From Cercis canadensis (lineage: Eukaryota; Streptophyta; Magnoliopsida; Fabales; Fabaceae), in NCBI GenBank assembly GCA_003255065.1, contig QAOA01006931.1, positions 1,403,896-1,467,895 of the forward strand: 64,000 nucleotides of DNA, in the 5' to 3' direction. Shown one piece after another: positions 53,154 through 64,000 of the stretch. Under the pieces are notes generated by a model, which saw only the letters and a program-made list of their open reading frames with translations, had not been told where the DNA came from and did no database searches. A program made the translations under genes and the position numbers. The number at the start of each line of letters is the position of its first letter. Within the stretch, counting starts at the first letter, position 1.

Positions 53154-55358
53154 ATCCTTATTATAATATTTTTGTTCCCATCCATATCAAAAGCAAAAAA
53201 CTACAATTTGCCTATGGCCTAAAATAGTGGCAAATAAAAGTGCTGAATAATTTTATACAAATAAAGAAAGATGATTTTTTATTTTGGTATGTAATTTAGG
53301 ATTTTTTAATCCAATAAAACAAATGCAGGTATTTTGTACATTTGGCTAGAAAACTCTTTAAAAAAAAAATTAATCAAAAACTTTTTTTTTAAAAAAAAAA
53401 AAGGTGTGTGCTATTTAAGGAAATATGAATCATGATATAGATAGAGTGGCCCACGAATATTTCGGTGTTCATCTATATTTAGGGGACAATCAAAAGAACT
53501 AGTCCTTTTTATCTGAGTTCCAAGCGGATGGACCTTTTGCACTAAACTTATAAATTTATAATCTCTTGAACAAGAAAAAAAAATTGAGTTCATTTGGATT
53601 AGTTCTTAATAAAATATTTTAAAAACTTGATTATGTAAGAAATAAAAATTATTTTGAAAGAATTAATATGTTAATTTACATATGTTATTTAAAAAAAATC
53701 AGAAAAGAGACAATAATTGGTTTTGGCAAAATTTAAGAGAAACAGCTTATCTTCCAACCGAGTTTTGTGGAATTATTATACGAGACAATAATTAATTTTA
53801 TCAAGCATCAATTTTTTTATGCCAAAATTAATTTTTCATAACTACTGACTAAACAAATCCTCGAAACTATACGTTGTATAAATTTGTGCATTGTGCAAAA
53901 GTGTAATATAACTTTATAATTTTATTAGAAGTAATATAAAAATAATTCTTAGACATTTTTCATACCAAAAAACATTCTAAGACATTTTTTTTTTCAAAAG
54001 AAAAAAAATAAGTTTTGCAAAGATGAGAACAGAAATTAAATGATAGTATGATTGCATGTGTTAAAATTTTGACCTTCAATTAATTACTCATTTCAGTTTT
54101 CACAATATGTCTTTTGTTTTATTTTACATGATTGTATAAAATATTTTTTAAACCCTTCCACTGTCAGAGATAAAAATACATAAAATTTTCCACAAGGCTT
54201 GTTTCTTTATACGACATTATAATCAACTCGACCAGACTTTTTATCCAGGTCATGTGGCGAAAACTCAAAATATAATTAGATTACAATCTTATAAACACTT
54301 GATTTTAATGTTCTCAATACTAGATACTTTACTATAAAATTTTTATATTCAAATCTCATTAAAAATAAGCAGAATTAAATTTATAAAAAAAGAATAAATT
54401 ATACTATGTAGGCTTTCATACAAAAAAAAAATAAAAAATCCATGCTAATGCCATCTAATGTTATTTTTAAAAACTGAGTTAGAAATATTGGTAGGCGTAT
54501 TTGGCAGTTTGAGAGTTTGAGCTAGCCTAGCCTTTTTATAAGATTCAAGACATACTGGACAATGCCAGTATCTCCTTTCTAAGTATCACTGGAATGAAGA
54601 GAAAACGTTTTTCGATTTTTTTTTTTTGGCAGATAAAGTTTTTTGCTAACATGACTAACAAGTCTAGATATTAATAATTCTTGGTCTCATATAATCTCAA
54701 ACCTTGGGATTTTTTTGTAAAAGAAGTATTGACTTTATGAAGCTTTAATTATATTGAAATTTTGCGTTGTCTACAATTTTTATAGCAATTTTCTGCAAAA
54801 TCATTATCTGTCCTGAAATGATGCTCATAAGGACGTACGTCCCTGACTCTTCTCTTCCCTTGTGCGTTTGTTGGGTAGGACTTGCATGATAAATCTGTCC
54901 CTTTTTCTCTCCTTTACTCCTTTTTTCTTTTTAATGAGAGACAGTACTCCTGTTACATGTAAAAAGCATAGAAATGTAAAGGACAAAGCCATTATTTATC
55001 ATTAAAAACCACCACATACACAGTCAAATAGCAAAGTGAAGGCGTTTTGCCTTCAAAATCAAACTTTGCTGCTGGTTGCAGTCAGCTTTATTCTTTGCTC
55101 TGGGATTTCCAAACACCCAATAAACACTGCACGCTTGGTTATATATATATATTACCTTCACTCACTTTTTACAATCTTTCCAATCAGCATTCAAAAGTAG
55201 GAGAAAACAACAAAGGAAAAAGGAGCAACCCTCTGCCTGTTTCAGAAAGCCTGGACCATTGTTGAAAACTCTTGCTAGTTAGAGAGACAAGGAGGGATGG
55301 GAGAGAGAAGAGAAGGGGGAAAAAGTGGGGGCAGCCTTCACAATCATTGTCATCGATC
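53154..55358. other. AT-rich spacer between RPS10 and MYB103
   Basis: Very AT-rich with many homopolymer runs. It should include the MYB103 3' UTR next to 55359. No gene, RNA or defined repeat could be supported. Confidence 0.5.
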
Positions 55359-57145
55359 TCACAAAGACGAAGGAAAAGAAGAAAGCGCGTTTGTTCCCAT
55401 ATTTGATGAATTTGGTGCTATTTCTTCCCCACCAAGTTGTCCTTCAACGTTTTCCCAGAAGAGAAAGTTAGGACACTGTTGCTGCGCTTCCATCCATTCA
55501 TTCAACTGCTGCCTCCGCAAACATTCCAGTGCTATCTCTCCTTCCTCGTCCATACTACAAGATTGCACTTCAATGGGAACCATGTTCTCCACGTTCTCTA
55601 TCAAGGGTGGCAGATAACTCGTAGTGTCCATGGCTGCTGCTGTAAATGTCACTGCTGGAGGAGGAAGTGCTTGGACTTGGTGCTGGCTTATATTCCATGT
55701 TTCCGATGAGCTCAAACCCACAGCATCTTGGAACAGCTCTGCTCGTACATTAACATTGTTGTCTGCTGTTGTCCCATCTAGTGAACTAGTGTCAAACATA
55801 AATAGAGGGCATGTCGAAGAAAATAAGGTTTCTTGAACCTGTGGTGGTTTTGTTGTTAGATTATCAGAACTGGCAAACTCTAGCTGATGGTTAGAAGTAT
55901 AATTGAATTGAGTGAGATCCACACTTTGTGCAGTGGTGGTTGAAGGCACCGAAGTCTTTCTTATTTTCTTTTTGATCCATGAATTCCAATAGTTCTTTAT
56001 TTCGTTGTCAGTTCTACCGGGCAAGTGGCTTGCTATGTGAGCCCATCTGCATTTCCCATATACACCCATTAATTAAGAAGAAAATATATGATTAAAGTAT
56101 TAACCCCAGAGTATAAATCAATAGAAACCATCTTTATAAGATTCTTAATTAGCGTAATAGTTTACTTAGAATCGTAATTTTGAAGCATTTTTGTCGGGGA
56201 AAAACGTGCAAGAGATGAAGAATAGGATAATATTTTAGTTGCTTAAAGAAACAACAAATAAAGAGCATTTGAAGAATGTGAGAAGGTGAGAGGCTGGGAG
56301 TGGATGCACACTGAAAGTGGACAATTAAATTTCAACTGACACAATTGCCTACTTATCTTCTCTTAAAGTGTACATGAGAGGTTCATAGCTCCATAGACTT
56401 TAGAAATTGCTCTCTCTGTCTCTCACTAGCTATATATATTTTTTATTTATGTGTGTGTGTGTGTCATCCCAGTTGAGGTTATAGTTATAATTAAGATTTG
56501 TTTTGACAAAGTTGGGTTAGGATTTATTAAGTCCATTTCTACTTACAATATAAAAAACCGCATGATTATAGTCTAAGTAAAACATAAAAGAAGTTTGATT
56601 TACATAGAATACAGCTTCTCTTTTAGGCTGCCACAACAGAAAAGATGCAGAACATAGAAAAGAAAAGAGCAAGGAAGGAAATTAAGAAGAAAAGGAATGC
56701 TTGCTAATTGGTACGTAGAGACTAGAGAGTGATTTAAACCTGTTGCCTACGACACCGTGAAGGCTTATAATTAACTTCTCTTCCTCAGGAGTAAACCTGC
56801 CTCGTCTAATATCAGGCCTCAAATAATTAATCCATCTCAGGCGACAGCTCTTACCACACCTTTGAAGCCCTGAAAGCCACACACAAATGTATATCTATAT
56901 ATAAGACTTATATTTTCCTTTGGTTAATTGGTTCAATTTCAATAGTACTTACTGAAATTAATGAGCCAAATTAAGAAGAAAGAGATAGAAAGAGGTAATA
57001 AAAGAGCTAGACCTGCTTTCTCTGGGACTTCACTCCAACAGCCATAACCATGGGTGGTAATGTATCTGATGAGTTTCTCATCTTCCTCAGGGGACCAAAG
57101 CCCTCTCTTAACCTTCTGTTGGTTGCAGCAAGAATGGTGACCCAT
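55359..57145 (-). CDS. MYB103: R2R3-MYB transcription factor, MYB103 orthologue (secondary wall)
   Basis: Three exons on minus: 57145-57013, 56869-56740 and 56046-55359, giving 316 aa, with the two intron positions typical of R2R3-MYB genes. The start [20 protein letters not shown] and the R2 and R3 repeats (about 14-115, tryptophan pattern complete except the usual R3 first-Trp replacement) match the MYB103 (At1g63910) group as I recall it. Outside the repeats, [34 protein letters not shown] and the Ser-rich ALSSFPSS end also agree. MYB103 acts in the nucleus below NAC master regulators and MYB46/83, and promotes secondary wall thickening and syringyl lignin formation. The name is also an old synonym of the unrelated tapetal MYB80, which is not meant here. 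Confidence 0.95.
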
Positions 57146-57445
57146 TTTCCTGTGTCGTCGTCTTCTTCTATTCCCTTCTTTTAATCTTGTTCCTCAGTGG
57201 CCGCTATATTTGCGTGGATGAAATGGGAATCAAAAGGCGGGGATTTGTGTGCACTGCAATAGTTGAGTCTCTCTCTCTTCACTCCTTTAAATGTGAGGGG
57301 AAACTGCAAGCCCCCAGCCGACATTTACAACTTGATGGGGTCCACACAAGGGGACCCAGATCTCCATCTAACCCTAAAACGACGTTCCATCAAATTTATT
57401 CTAACTAGTGTTACCATTTTCTACGTACATGTGTAGTATTACGTA

Positions 57446-57466
57446 ACCAAACTTCACGTACCAACC
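57446..57466 (+). promoter_or_regulatory. Two MYB46-responsive (SMRE-type) sites upstream of MYB103
   Basis: ACCAAAC (57446-57452) and ACCAACC (57460-57466) both fit the published SMRE consensus ACC(A/T)A(A/C)(T/C) bound by MYB46/MYB83. They lie about 300-320 bp upstream of the start codon. The motif is short, so chance is possible, but the pairing suits a known secondary wall cascade target. Confidence 0.45.
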
Positions 57467-57811
57467 CACACTCTCACAGTTACAACTCCCAAAATAACAA
57501 GAGGGAAAACAAAAGAAGAAAAGGAAAGAAATATGCTGGATGTTTTAAACACCTTCTCTCTGTCTGCAACCATATTTCAGCAACGTCATTGCATCATGGA
57601 TCAGCAAGTGGATTTGCTTAGTGAAAGTGATGGAGCAGATTAATTTTAGGATTATCCGCAAGTAAATATTGTTTAACTATTCAGTAACTTTATCAGTAAT
57701 TCATTTTATGATATGTATATATAGCAAACTATAACTGCTCGCCTCCATATATAAATATCATAATTCAATAAGGAGAGGGCTTACGCTTTATTTACACACA
57801 AGTTTTCTTTA

Positions 57812-57813
<2 letters not shown>

Positions 57814-57857
<44 letters not shown>
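57814..57857. repeat. AT microsatellite, about 22 units
   Basis: An uninterrupted AT dinucleotide run, the longest simple repeat in the window. Confidence 0.95.
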
Positions 57858-57862
<5 letters not shown>

Positions 57863-59151
57863 ATGAATTGCCCATTAGTTAATTTGTTTTTGTTGTGATC
57901 GATTTCCATATGAAACGAAATTAAATAATTATCATTTGATGATTGGCCAAAATGACAAGGAAAGATCGATTCTACTCAAATTCTAATTAGTTCTAGCTTA
58001 AAACGCGATCGATAATAAATTTGAAATCCTTTGAATGGATTTAATTTTTGAAGTCCTCCCCCAACAACGTCAAGCTAATTTTTGTCTTTATGGCTGATGA
58101 AAAATTTAAAGAACGAACGATCACTGCCTTATTTTCTATATATCACTTATAAACTTCGTGACTGACTTTTATTAGTGCATCAAACATGTTGTGCTGAAAA
58201 ATTACAAAATACATAGCTGTAAAGTTAAAAACATAGTTATCGTACGTGTATGGTGTGTATTGATTTCGAAGAGTCCGTCCTCGGGTTTTTATTTTTGTCA
58301 GTGAAAATATATGTGTACGGCAATATGAAGCTTCTTAATTAAGATGAATCCTATTTTATTAGGAGATATACCTTGCGAAAATGAAGTCTTTAATTCAGAT
58401 TTTACTTCTTGTTCACTTATAATATATTTGTCAAGAGTATTCAAGGCATATGACGTCATCTCTAAGTTCTTTCATTATTTTTCATATAAATAGTTCAGAA
58501 ATATATTGCTAACGGTTGTATAACTTTTTTCTTTTTTTGTTATATGATGGTAAGAAGATTCGAACTACTGACCTCTTGCATACTATTTTAGTTCTTCATT
58601 TCATTGCTTCCAAGAGAATCATTTAAGCAATAAACATGTTTGAGATTTGAGGAAGACAAAAAAAATTAGTCTGCTGCTTTATGATTTAAGGAAGCCCAAA
58701 TTATTGATAATTTTGACTTAATTGCGTCTTCTTTTCATTGAGAAGGAATAATTATTCAATAATGTTGTAGGAATAACGTGTATAAATAGCATGATTGACA
58801 TCAATTAAAGAAGTTCCTAATAAGACCTGTATATTTCAGTTTGTAGATTTCACAAAGTTGGGGCTTTGATTATATTATACAAAAGCTAATCATTGTTGAT
58901 CTCAACACTTTGCAACAATTTCAACCCTAATAAGACCTGCACTTATGTTGCCTGGACCACCACCACTGACAACTTGGGTGACTTAAAGTGGAATTGGGGG
59001 TGCATCAAAAGTGCTGTGATTTAGATTATTAGATGTATATGTTTCTTGTCTGGGCCACTTAATCTCTCAGCCATATATAATACACTCAAGTATGTCTCAG
59101 AAGGTAAAGAGTGGTTTTCCTTTTTTTTTTTTGTCACAGTTTTTCTGATTA

Positions 59152-59420
59152 ATTGGGGATGGATGTAATTAACTTGGTGAATTTTATAATAATATGTAGT
59201 TAATAGAGGTTGTGCTTGTGCTAGCTACTTATACTAATCTCATTGGGGATGGATGTAATTAACTTGGTGAATTTTATAATAATATGTAGTTAAGAGAGGT
59301 TGTGCTTGTGCTAGCTACTTATACTAATCTCATTGGGGATGGATGTAGTTAACTTGGTGAATTTTATAATAACATGTAGTTAATAGAGGTTGTGCTTGTG
59401 CTACTTACTAATCTCAGTGG
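59152..59420. repeat. 90-bp tandem repeat, almost three copies
   Basis: Units begin ATTGGGGATGGATGTAATTA at 59152, 59242 and 59332. Copies 1 and 2 are nearly identical; copy 3 has a few substitutions and loses several bases near its end. The even 90-bp period and high identity indicate recent local duplication. Confidence 0.95.
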
Positions 59421-60955
59421 TCACAATTTCACTTAGTTTCAAGAAAGATCCACACTGTCGGCTTAGGCTAAAGCGGCCTATTATCGTGTTTCATTGATGC
59501 CTCCATCGAAAAGCCCCATTAGTTATGGAGGTGAGATCATGTTGCTATTACACAATGACATTGGCTCTTAAAGCAACCATACAATGAATTTCAATACTCA
59601 TTGATCTCAATATCATCATCAAGGTTAATATCAGTGAATTCGAAGATGGTTTCTGCTTTGTCTTGATAATGATTGGAAAAGACGGTATGTCGCGGGATGC
59701 ATATACAATAATGTTCTAGTTGAAGCCGAAAATGTCCAGTTGAAGAAATATCATGCAGCTTGTTCGAGAATCAAGGCCTTTGTCTGGTTCATGTTGATTA
59801 GTTAAAACATTTAACTGGCTAGCCATTTGTTTAATATGGCATTTGAAACGTTTGTATACGTATATAGTTAAGAGAGAGAGTTTGAGGGAGAGAGGTAGTG
59901 AATGAAAGGGAGGGGAGAGGGCGAGTTGATTGATATGAATGAACCACCACAATTGATGTGAAGACAAAGAAGTGACATTTGCTTGTATGAATCGCAAGCT
60001 AAAACTTTGAAAGTAATATACAAATCATTTTTAAAAAAGACCTTTTAGGAGGAATTGAAAAGGGGAAATGATTGTACTTAGCTTTAAGGAGGAGCAATGG
60101 AGTGGCATTTGGGCCTACCAGTTGGATTTTAAACGAGTGATTAGTGAGAAAAAAAATACCATTAAGGACTGTCTTTATAAGCATGGTTGGTTAGGTTATT
60201 AAGTCATGGATGAAATGTCTCTACCATTGGCTCTTTTACTTAGATGTGGTCCGCATGTTACTCCCCTAATTCTTTCTCTTTATCTCTTAATTAATCTTAC
60301 AATATCTATCAATAATACTCCCATATGTTTATATATGATGTTCTTAGCCAATCATTCCCCACCAAGAATATCTGGAATCTGGATGGACCCTTTTAATTTT
60401 TTCTCTCCTGGTGTCGACACATTCATATGGACCCCTCTTTCCTCCCATGGAACCTTTCTCTCTCTCTCTCTGTTTCTATGGTAGGCTGCTTGCAAGAATC
60501 ACAAGGTCTAAAACAGCAGAAATACCAATAGTAATGATACATGGAAATTAATCAAACAGACAAATGGTACTAAAATTATTTTTAAAACTTATGAGTTTTA
60601 TATATAAATTTAAAATTGTAGCTAAAAGTACCAAAAAGNACAAAAAAAAAAAAAAATAATACATAAAGTTGTGCGAATGTATCATATGGAATCAAGTGAC
60701 AGTTTAAGAAAAAAGAGCAAAAAATAATAGGAAGACAAAACAAAGCGTCAACTTGATGCTAAAAATGTTTTTCCATTAGGGAAGAAAAATGGAATTCAAA
60801 TTTCTCATTTGGTTAACTAAATATAAGGATAAATATTGTTTACATTTACCAAAAAGATAAAATTGTGTTCAATCCCTCCCTCTCATAAAAAAAAAAAAGT
60901 AATACATATATATAAGTTAATTAATAAGAAAAGGGTGAGTTTTTTTTTTTTTTAA

Positions 60956-61409
60956 GGGTTTGTTTGAGAGTTTGAAGTGAGGGGAAAGGAAAGGAGGGGA
61001 GAGAAAAGAGAGGGAAATGAAGGGAAGGGAAGGGTTTTCCTTTCCTTTGTTTAGATGATTAAAATGAGCAAAATGAGAGGAAAGGAAAGGAAAAGTCATA
61101 TTGTAAAATATTTTTACTAATTTACCATTTATTATTAAAATAAATATAGTTAATATAAAATTAAATAATATAATAGACATATTTAAAAAAAATAAAAGAG
61201 TATAATAGTCATTTTAACATATTTCCTCTCCAAATCCCTCAAATTAGAGAAACACAAGAATGAATCGAAAAAAGAGTATGGGAGTTGCATCTTACCCACC
61301 GATCTCCTTTTTTTTTTAAGATAAATCTTTCAAACAAGGGATATGAGATCTTTATTCTTCTCCTCTCATTTCCTTTCTCCTCCAAAGTAACTCCCAAACA
61401 AACAGACCC
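60956..61409. mobile_element. TIR element with GGGTTTGTTTG-type ends
   Basis: The left end GGGTTTGTTTGAGAGTTTG and the right end, reversed, GGGTCTGTTTGTTTGGGAGTT form a degraded terminal inverted repeat. A purine-rich block on the left (60977-61035) is mirrored by a pyrimidine-rich block on the right (61354-61385). The core is AT-rich and non-coding. No convincing target duplication. Confidence 0.6.
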
Positions 61410-61411
61410 AA

Positions 61412-61577
61412 ATCCAGTTATGTGACTTGAGTCATATTGCCTAGATCTGAGCCGTACATTTTATTAAAGCTCATATGAACCATTAAAACACATTAACATT
61501 TAATGGTTGAGATAAACTTTAATAAAATGTATGACTTAGATTTGAGCAACATGACTTAAGTCACATGACTGAATGTA
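61412..61577. mobile_element. Short foldback MITE (hairpin)
   Basis: Arms 61412-61486 and 61501-61577 are reverse complements at roughly 80 percent. They share TGTGACTTGAGTCATATTGC versus TGTGACTTAAGTCATGTTGC and the inner block TACATTTTATTAAAG. Only about 14 bases separate the arms. It directly abuts the preceding TIR element. Confidence 0.75.
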
Positions 61578-62180
61578 AATCTCAAACAAGAGAGAGGGAA
61601 GGTGCAAACAATGAGGAATATGGCATTTACGGGCTCACGTAACCGACATTGAATTGCTTTATGGGCCGTTTACATGGAATGTTATGGTTACTGAAGGCCT
61701 AAATTGTGGCTTAAAAAGAAGGCCCAGATTAATAATCTAGGAAATTTTGTGGACTGGATATATAACCACAGAAGTTAGCTCAGTAGTGGACTGGAGATAT
61801 AGTTTGCTCAATAACCAATACAAAAAGCAAAAATACAAAGAAAATTACTTTTACCATATGTTAAAAAAGTAAATATTATTAATATTTTCACCATATAAAA
61901 TGGCACACAAACAGGCATGTAATAGAATAAAGAGTGATGGTGGTAGAAGTCAAACACAGGAGATAAGTTAAAGACTTACAACGTCAAGGAATTAAATAAA
62001 TTTTGTCGTCTTAAAGCTTAATGTTGTTTGGTAAACTAAAATGTATAAAATTATAATATAGTAATTATTATGAAAGAACTATCAATAAACTAAATAAACT
62101 CAGACAAATACACTTGTATTTTCCGTTGTCCGAATAGTTGCATTTCGAAACAATAACAAGATCAAAACCAGTTTTTCCTT

Positions 62181-62240
62181 TGTCCTAGTGGTTAGTCTCC
62201 TATCCATTCTAGGTTCAAGGTTTGAACCTCGTACCCAGAA
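62181..62240 (+). repeat. tRNA-derived SINE-like relic
   Basis: TGTCCTAGTGG (62181-62191) differs at one position from the pol III A-box consensus, and GTTTGAACC (62220-62228) differs at one from the B box, with normal spacing. No cloverleaf can be drawn and no end or duplication was found. Confidence 0.4.
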
Positions 62241-64000
62241 AGAGAAAGCAAATAACAAGATCAAAAGCTAATGGATGGGTCTGATGAGAGGCAAGATGAG
62301 AATATAGAGAGTAATATAATCAGAACCAGAGGCAGGTCCAGGGAGTGACACCAGGTCACGTGGTAACCGAATTATCTTTAATTATTAAGTCCCACCATGC
62401 ATATCTGAATGACTTTAGAAGTATTTATGTTGGCCAAAATATGTCAATGTTCTTGTCGCCTTGTCCAATCTAACCCAACAAATCTTATATATAAATCGCT
62501 AATTACATTTTAGTTCCTAATAGCCGCTATTTAGTATACATATCACGATTCAATCAAGTGGTTTGGCCGCGTTGGCGACACTTAATTGGATTATCAAATT
62601 AAAAGGCTGAGAAATCATAATGATTATAGTTTCTAAGCTATGATGGTTGGTGCCTTGGTAGGTTCATTATCCCTTTTCATGCATATGACTATTTTTCTCC
62701 AAAAACGCGTCAATTTAGTCTCGACCTGGTCCCCTTTTATGATAACACTTGTTTTCTATTATTGTTCGTAATATATATTCCTTCTTATTTTTCCGTCGTT
62801 TTGACTAAACCACTGTGGATCAGTGATTATAATGGTTAAACTTAAACATGCGACTTTGTGAATCATGACACAATGATGCATGAAAGATTAGTTGTTAGTG
62901 CAAAATAGTTAATTATGTTTTCTTATTTATTAGAGATGATTTGCCTAACCATAGTGCTCATTGGTGGTGGAGACAAATGGCAATGTGTGGTGAGCTTGAT
63001 GATATGCATGACATTGTGTTGAGAGGAACGTAAAACTCAATTCTATGGGCTTAGTTTTGGCGGCAAATGCATGTGTGTGTACTCATTACTGTCTTAAAAT
63101 TAACCCCATCCCCTGAATCTGGAAACAAACAAATGGACGCTCAAGCTCAACCAGTCAAGATAGTTTGTAACTTTATAACCTTATAGAATTTTAAGAGAGA
63201 GAAGGGCCAACCAGTGGCCATATTCTATTTGAAAGATTTTGTGATGCGACATTTATCTAATGGAAAGCATACACATGCATTTGTATATATTAATGCACTA
63301 GCTAATTAATCATTTTCAAGATGTATATATATAGATATGACCTTAATTTATATTTTAGGTAGTCCAAACTAATTTTTTTTTTTTTTATAAATATAGATAT
63401 GTGTACACCGGTTAAAAAGAATAACGTTGTTATCATAAATATTCACTGAAATATATAAAGCCATTTCATATACCTAGCTTGTCAGACTCAATAATAGCAC
63501 ATATTTCTTACTTTAAAGTGATAATTATATGTATGACTGTATGTTGTTATTGAACAAACTCAAACCAAAATTAAATAAATAATTATGAACATTAAATACT
63601 GGTTTAAACTTTGTTGGATCACTCTTCATTTTAAACTTAATTAATGATGTCACAATTGGAGCATGTTATTATCTGGAACAAATTTTAAATCCGTCAAAAG
63701 TTCAAAACCAAATCTTATAATTGTGGATGTAGGGATCTTTTTTGTTTTGTTTAATAAACGTGGATGTAGGGATTGATACTTCACAAGCCTGTTAATTATT
63801 GCTTCCTCAATAGCTACGTGAAGAAAAAGTAAATAATTACTGAGTGATTATTTGTGGAGTAAGGTCGGTGACTCAAGTTTTGAAATGGACTCATTGTCTT
63901 CCCACGTTGCCCAATTAAGGCTAAGATATAAAGATTCTAAAGACAGAAAATCTCAAATTGGATAAATCCCCTGTTTTCGTGCCACAATTAACGCTTCCAT

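Larger units (their letters stand above)
57146..64000. other. 6.9-kb region without gene, repeats and MITE remains
   Basis: The first 500 bases are the MYB103 promoter. The rest holds a TA microsatellite, a 90-bp tandem repeat, two inverted-repeat elements and a SINE-like relic, separately listed. I see no supportable protein gene. Confidence 0.5.

Overview
The window looks like nuclear DNA of a dicot plant, probably a woody rosid; the order is a guess. Genes are sparse, with AT-rich spacers, GT-AG introns, small transposons, microsatellites and clear orthologues of plant-specific genes. Two N characters (4235 and 60639) indicate a draft assembly. All gene models below were spliced by hand from the sequence: each has GT-AG introns and a length divisible by three.

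Layout, left to right. A defective tRNA-Ala(AGC) gene lies at 126-194. A histidine-phosphatase (phosphoglycerate mutase-like) gene is on the minus strand (851-1909). About 8.5 kb without a gene precedes BEL1 (10411-13567, plus), a TALE/BELL homeodomain regulator. A type II membrane GT31/DUF604 glycosyltransferase-like gene follows on minus (17024-20192); its last intron holds a long hairpin. Next come a frame-broken coding relic (22255-22898), a doubtful small ORF (23929-24109, minus), a six-exon NTF2/SnoaL-like plastid-type protein gene (25863-27268, plus) and a small two-exon gene (27330-27767, minus) with ABRE/G-box motifs upstream. A spacer rich in transposon remains leads to a SPIRAL1-like microtubule gene (33075-33504, plus). 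After another transposon-rich spacer come a GH28 polygalacturonase-like gene (39452-41607, plus), an MPK4-type MAP kinase (42362-45301, minus), a cytosolic HSP90 (47792-50182, plus), ribosomal protein eS10 (50894-52971, minus) and the R2R3-MYB gene MYB103 (55359-57145, minus). The last 6.8 kb holds repeats only.

The genes form no operon or obvious cluster. Several share a broad theme of cell-wall and cell-shape biology (MYB103, GH28, SPIRAL1-like, GT31-like), but nothing in the sequence ties them together.

The most notable non-genic structures are: a 657-bp TIR element with a TAA target duplication carrying a captured ACC-oxidase fragment (36760-37416); a 526-bp foldback element with a perfect 8-bp target duplication (35924-36449); a second long-TIR element (30385-31055); a 5'-truncated LINE with a perfect 20-bp target duplication (29186-29487); and the intronic hairpin at 17198-17482.
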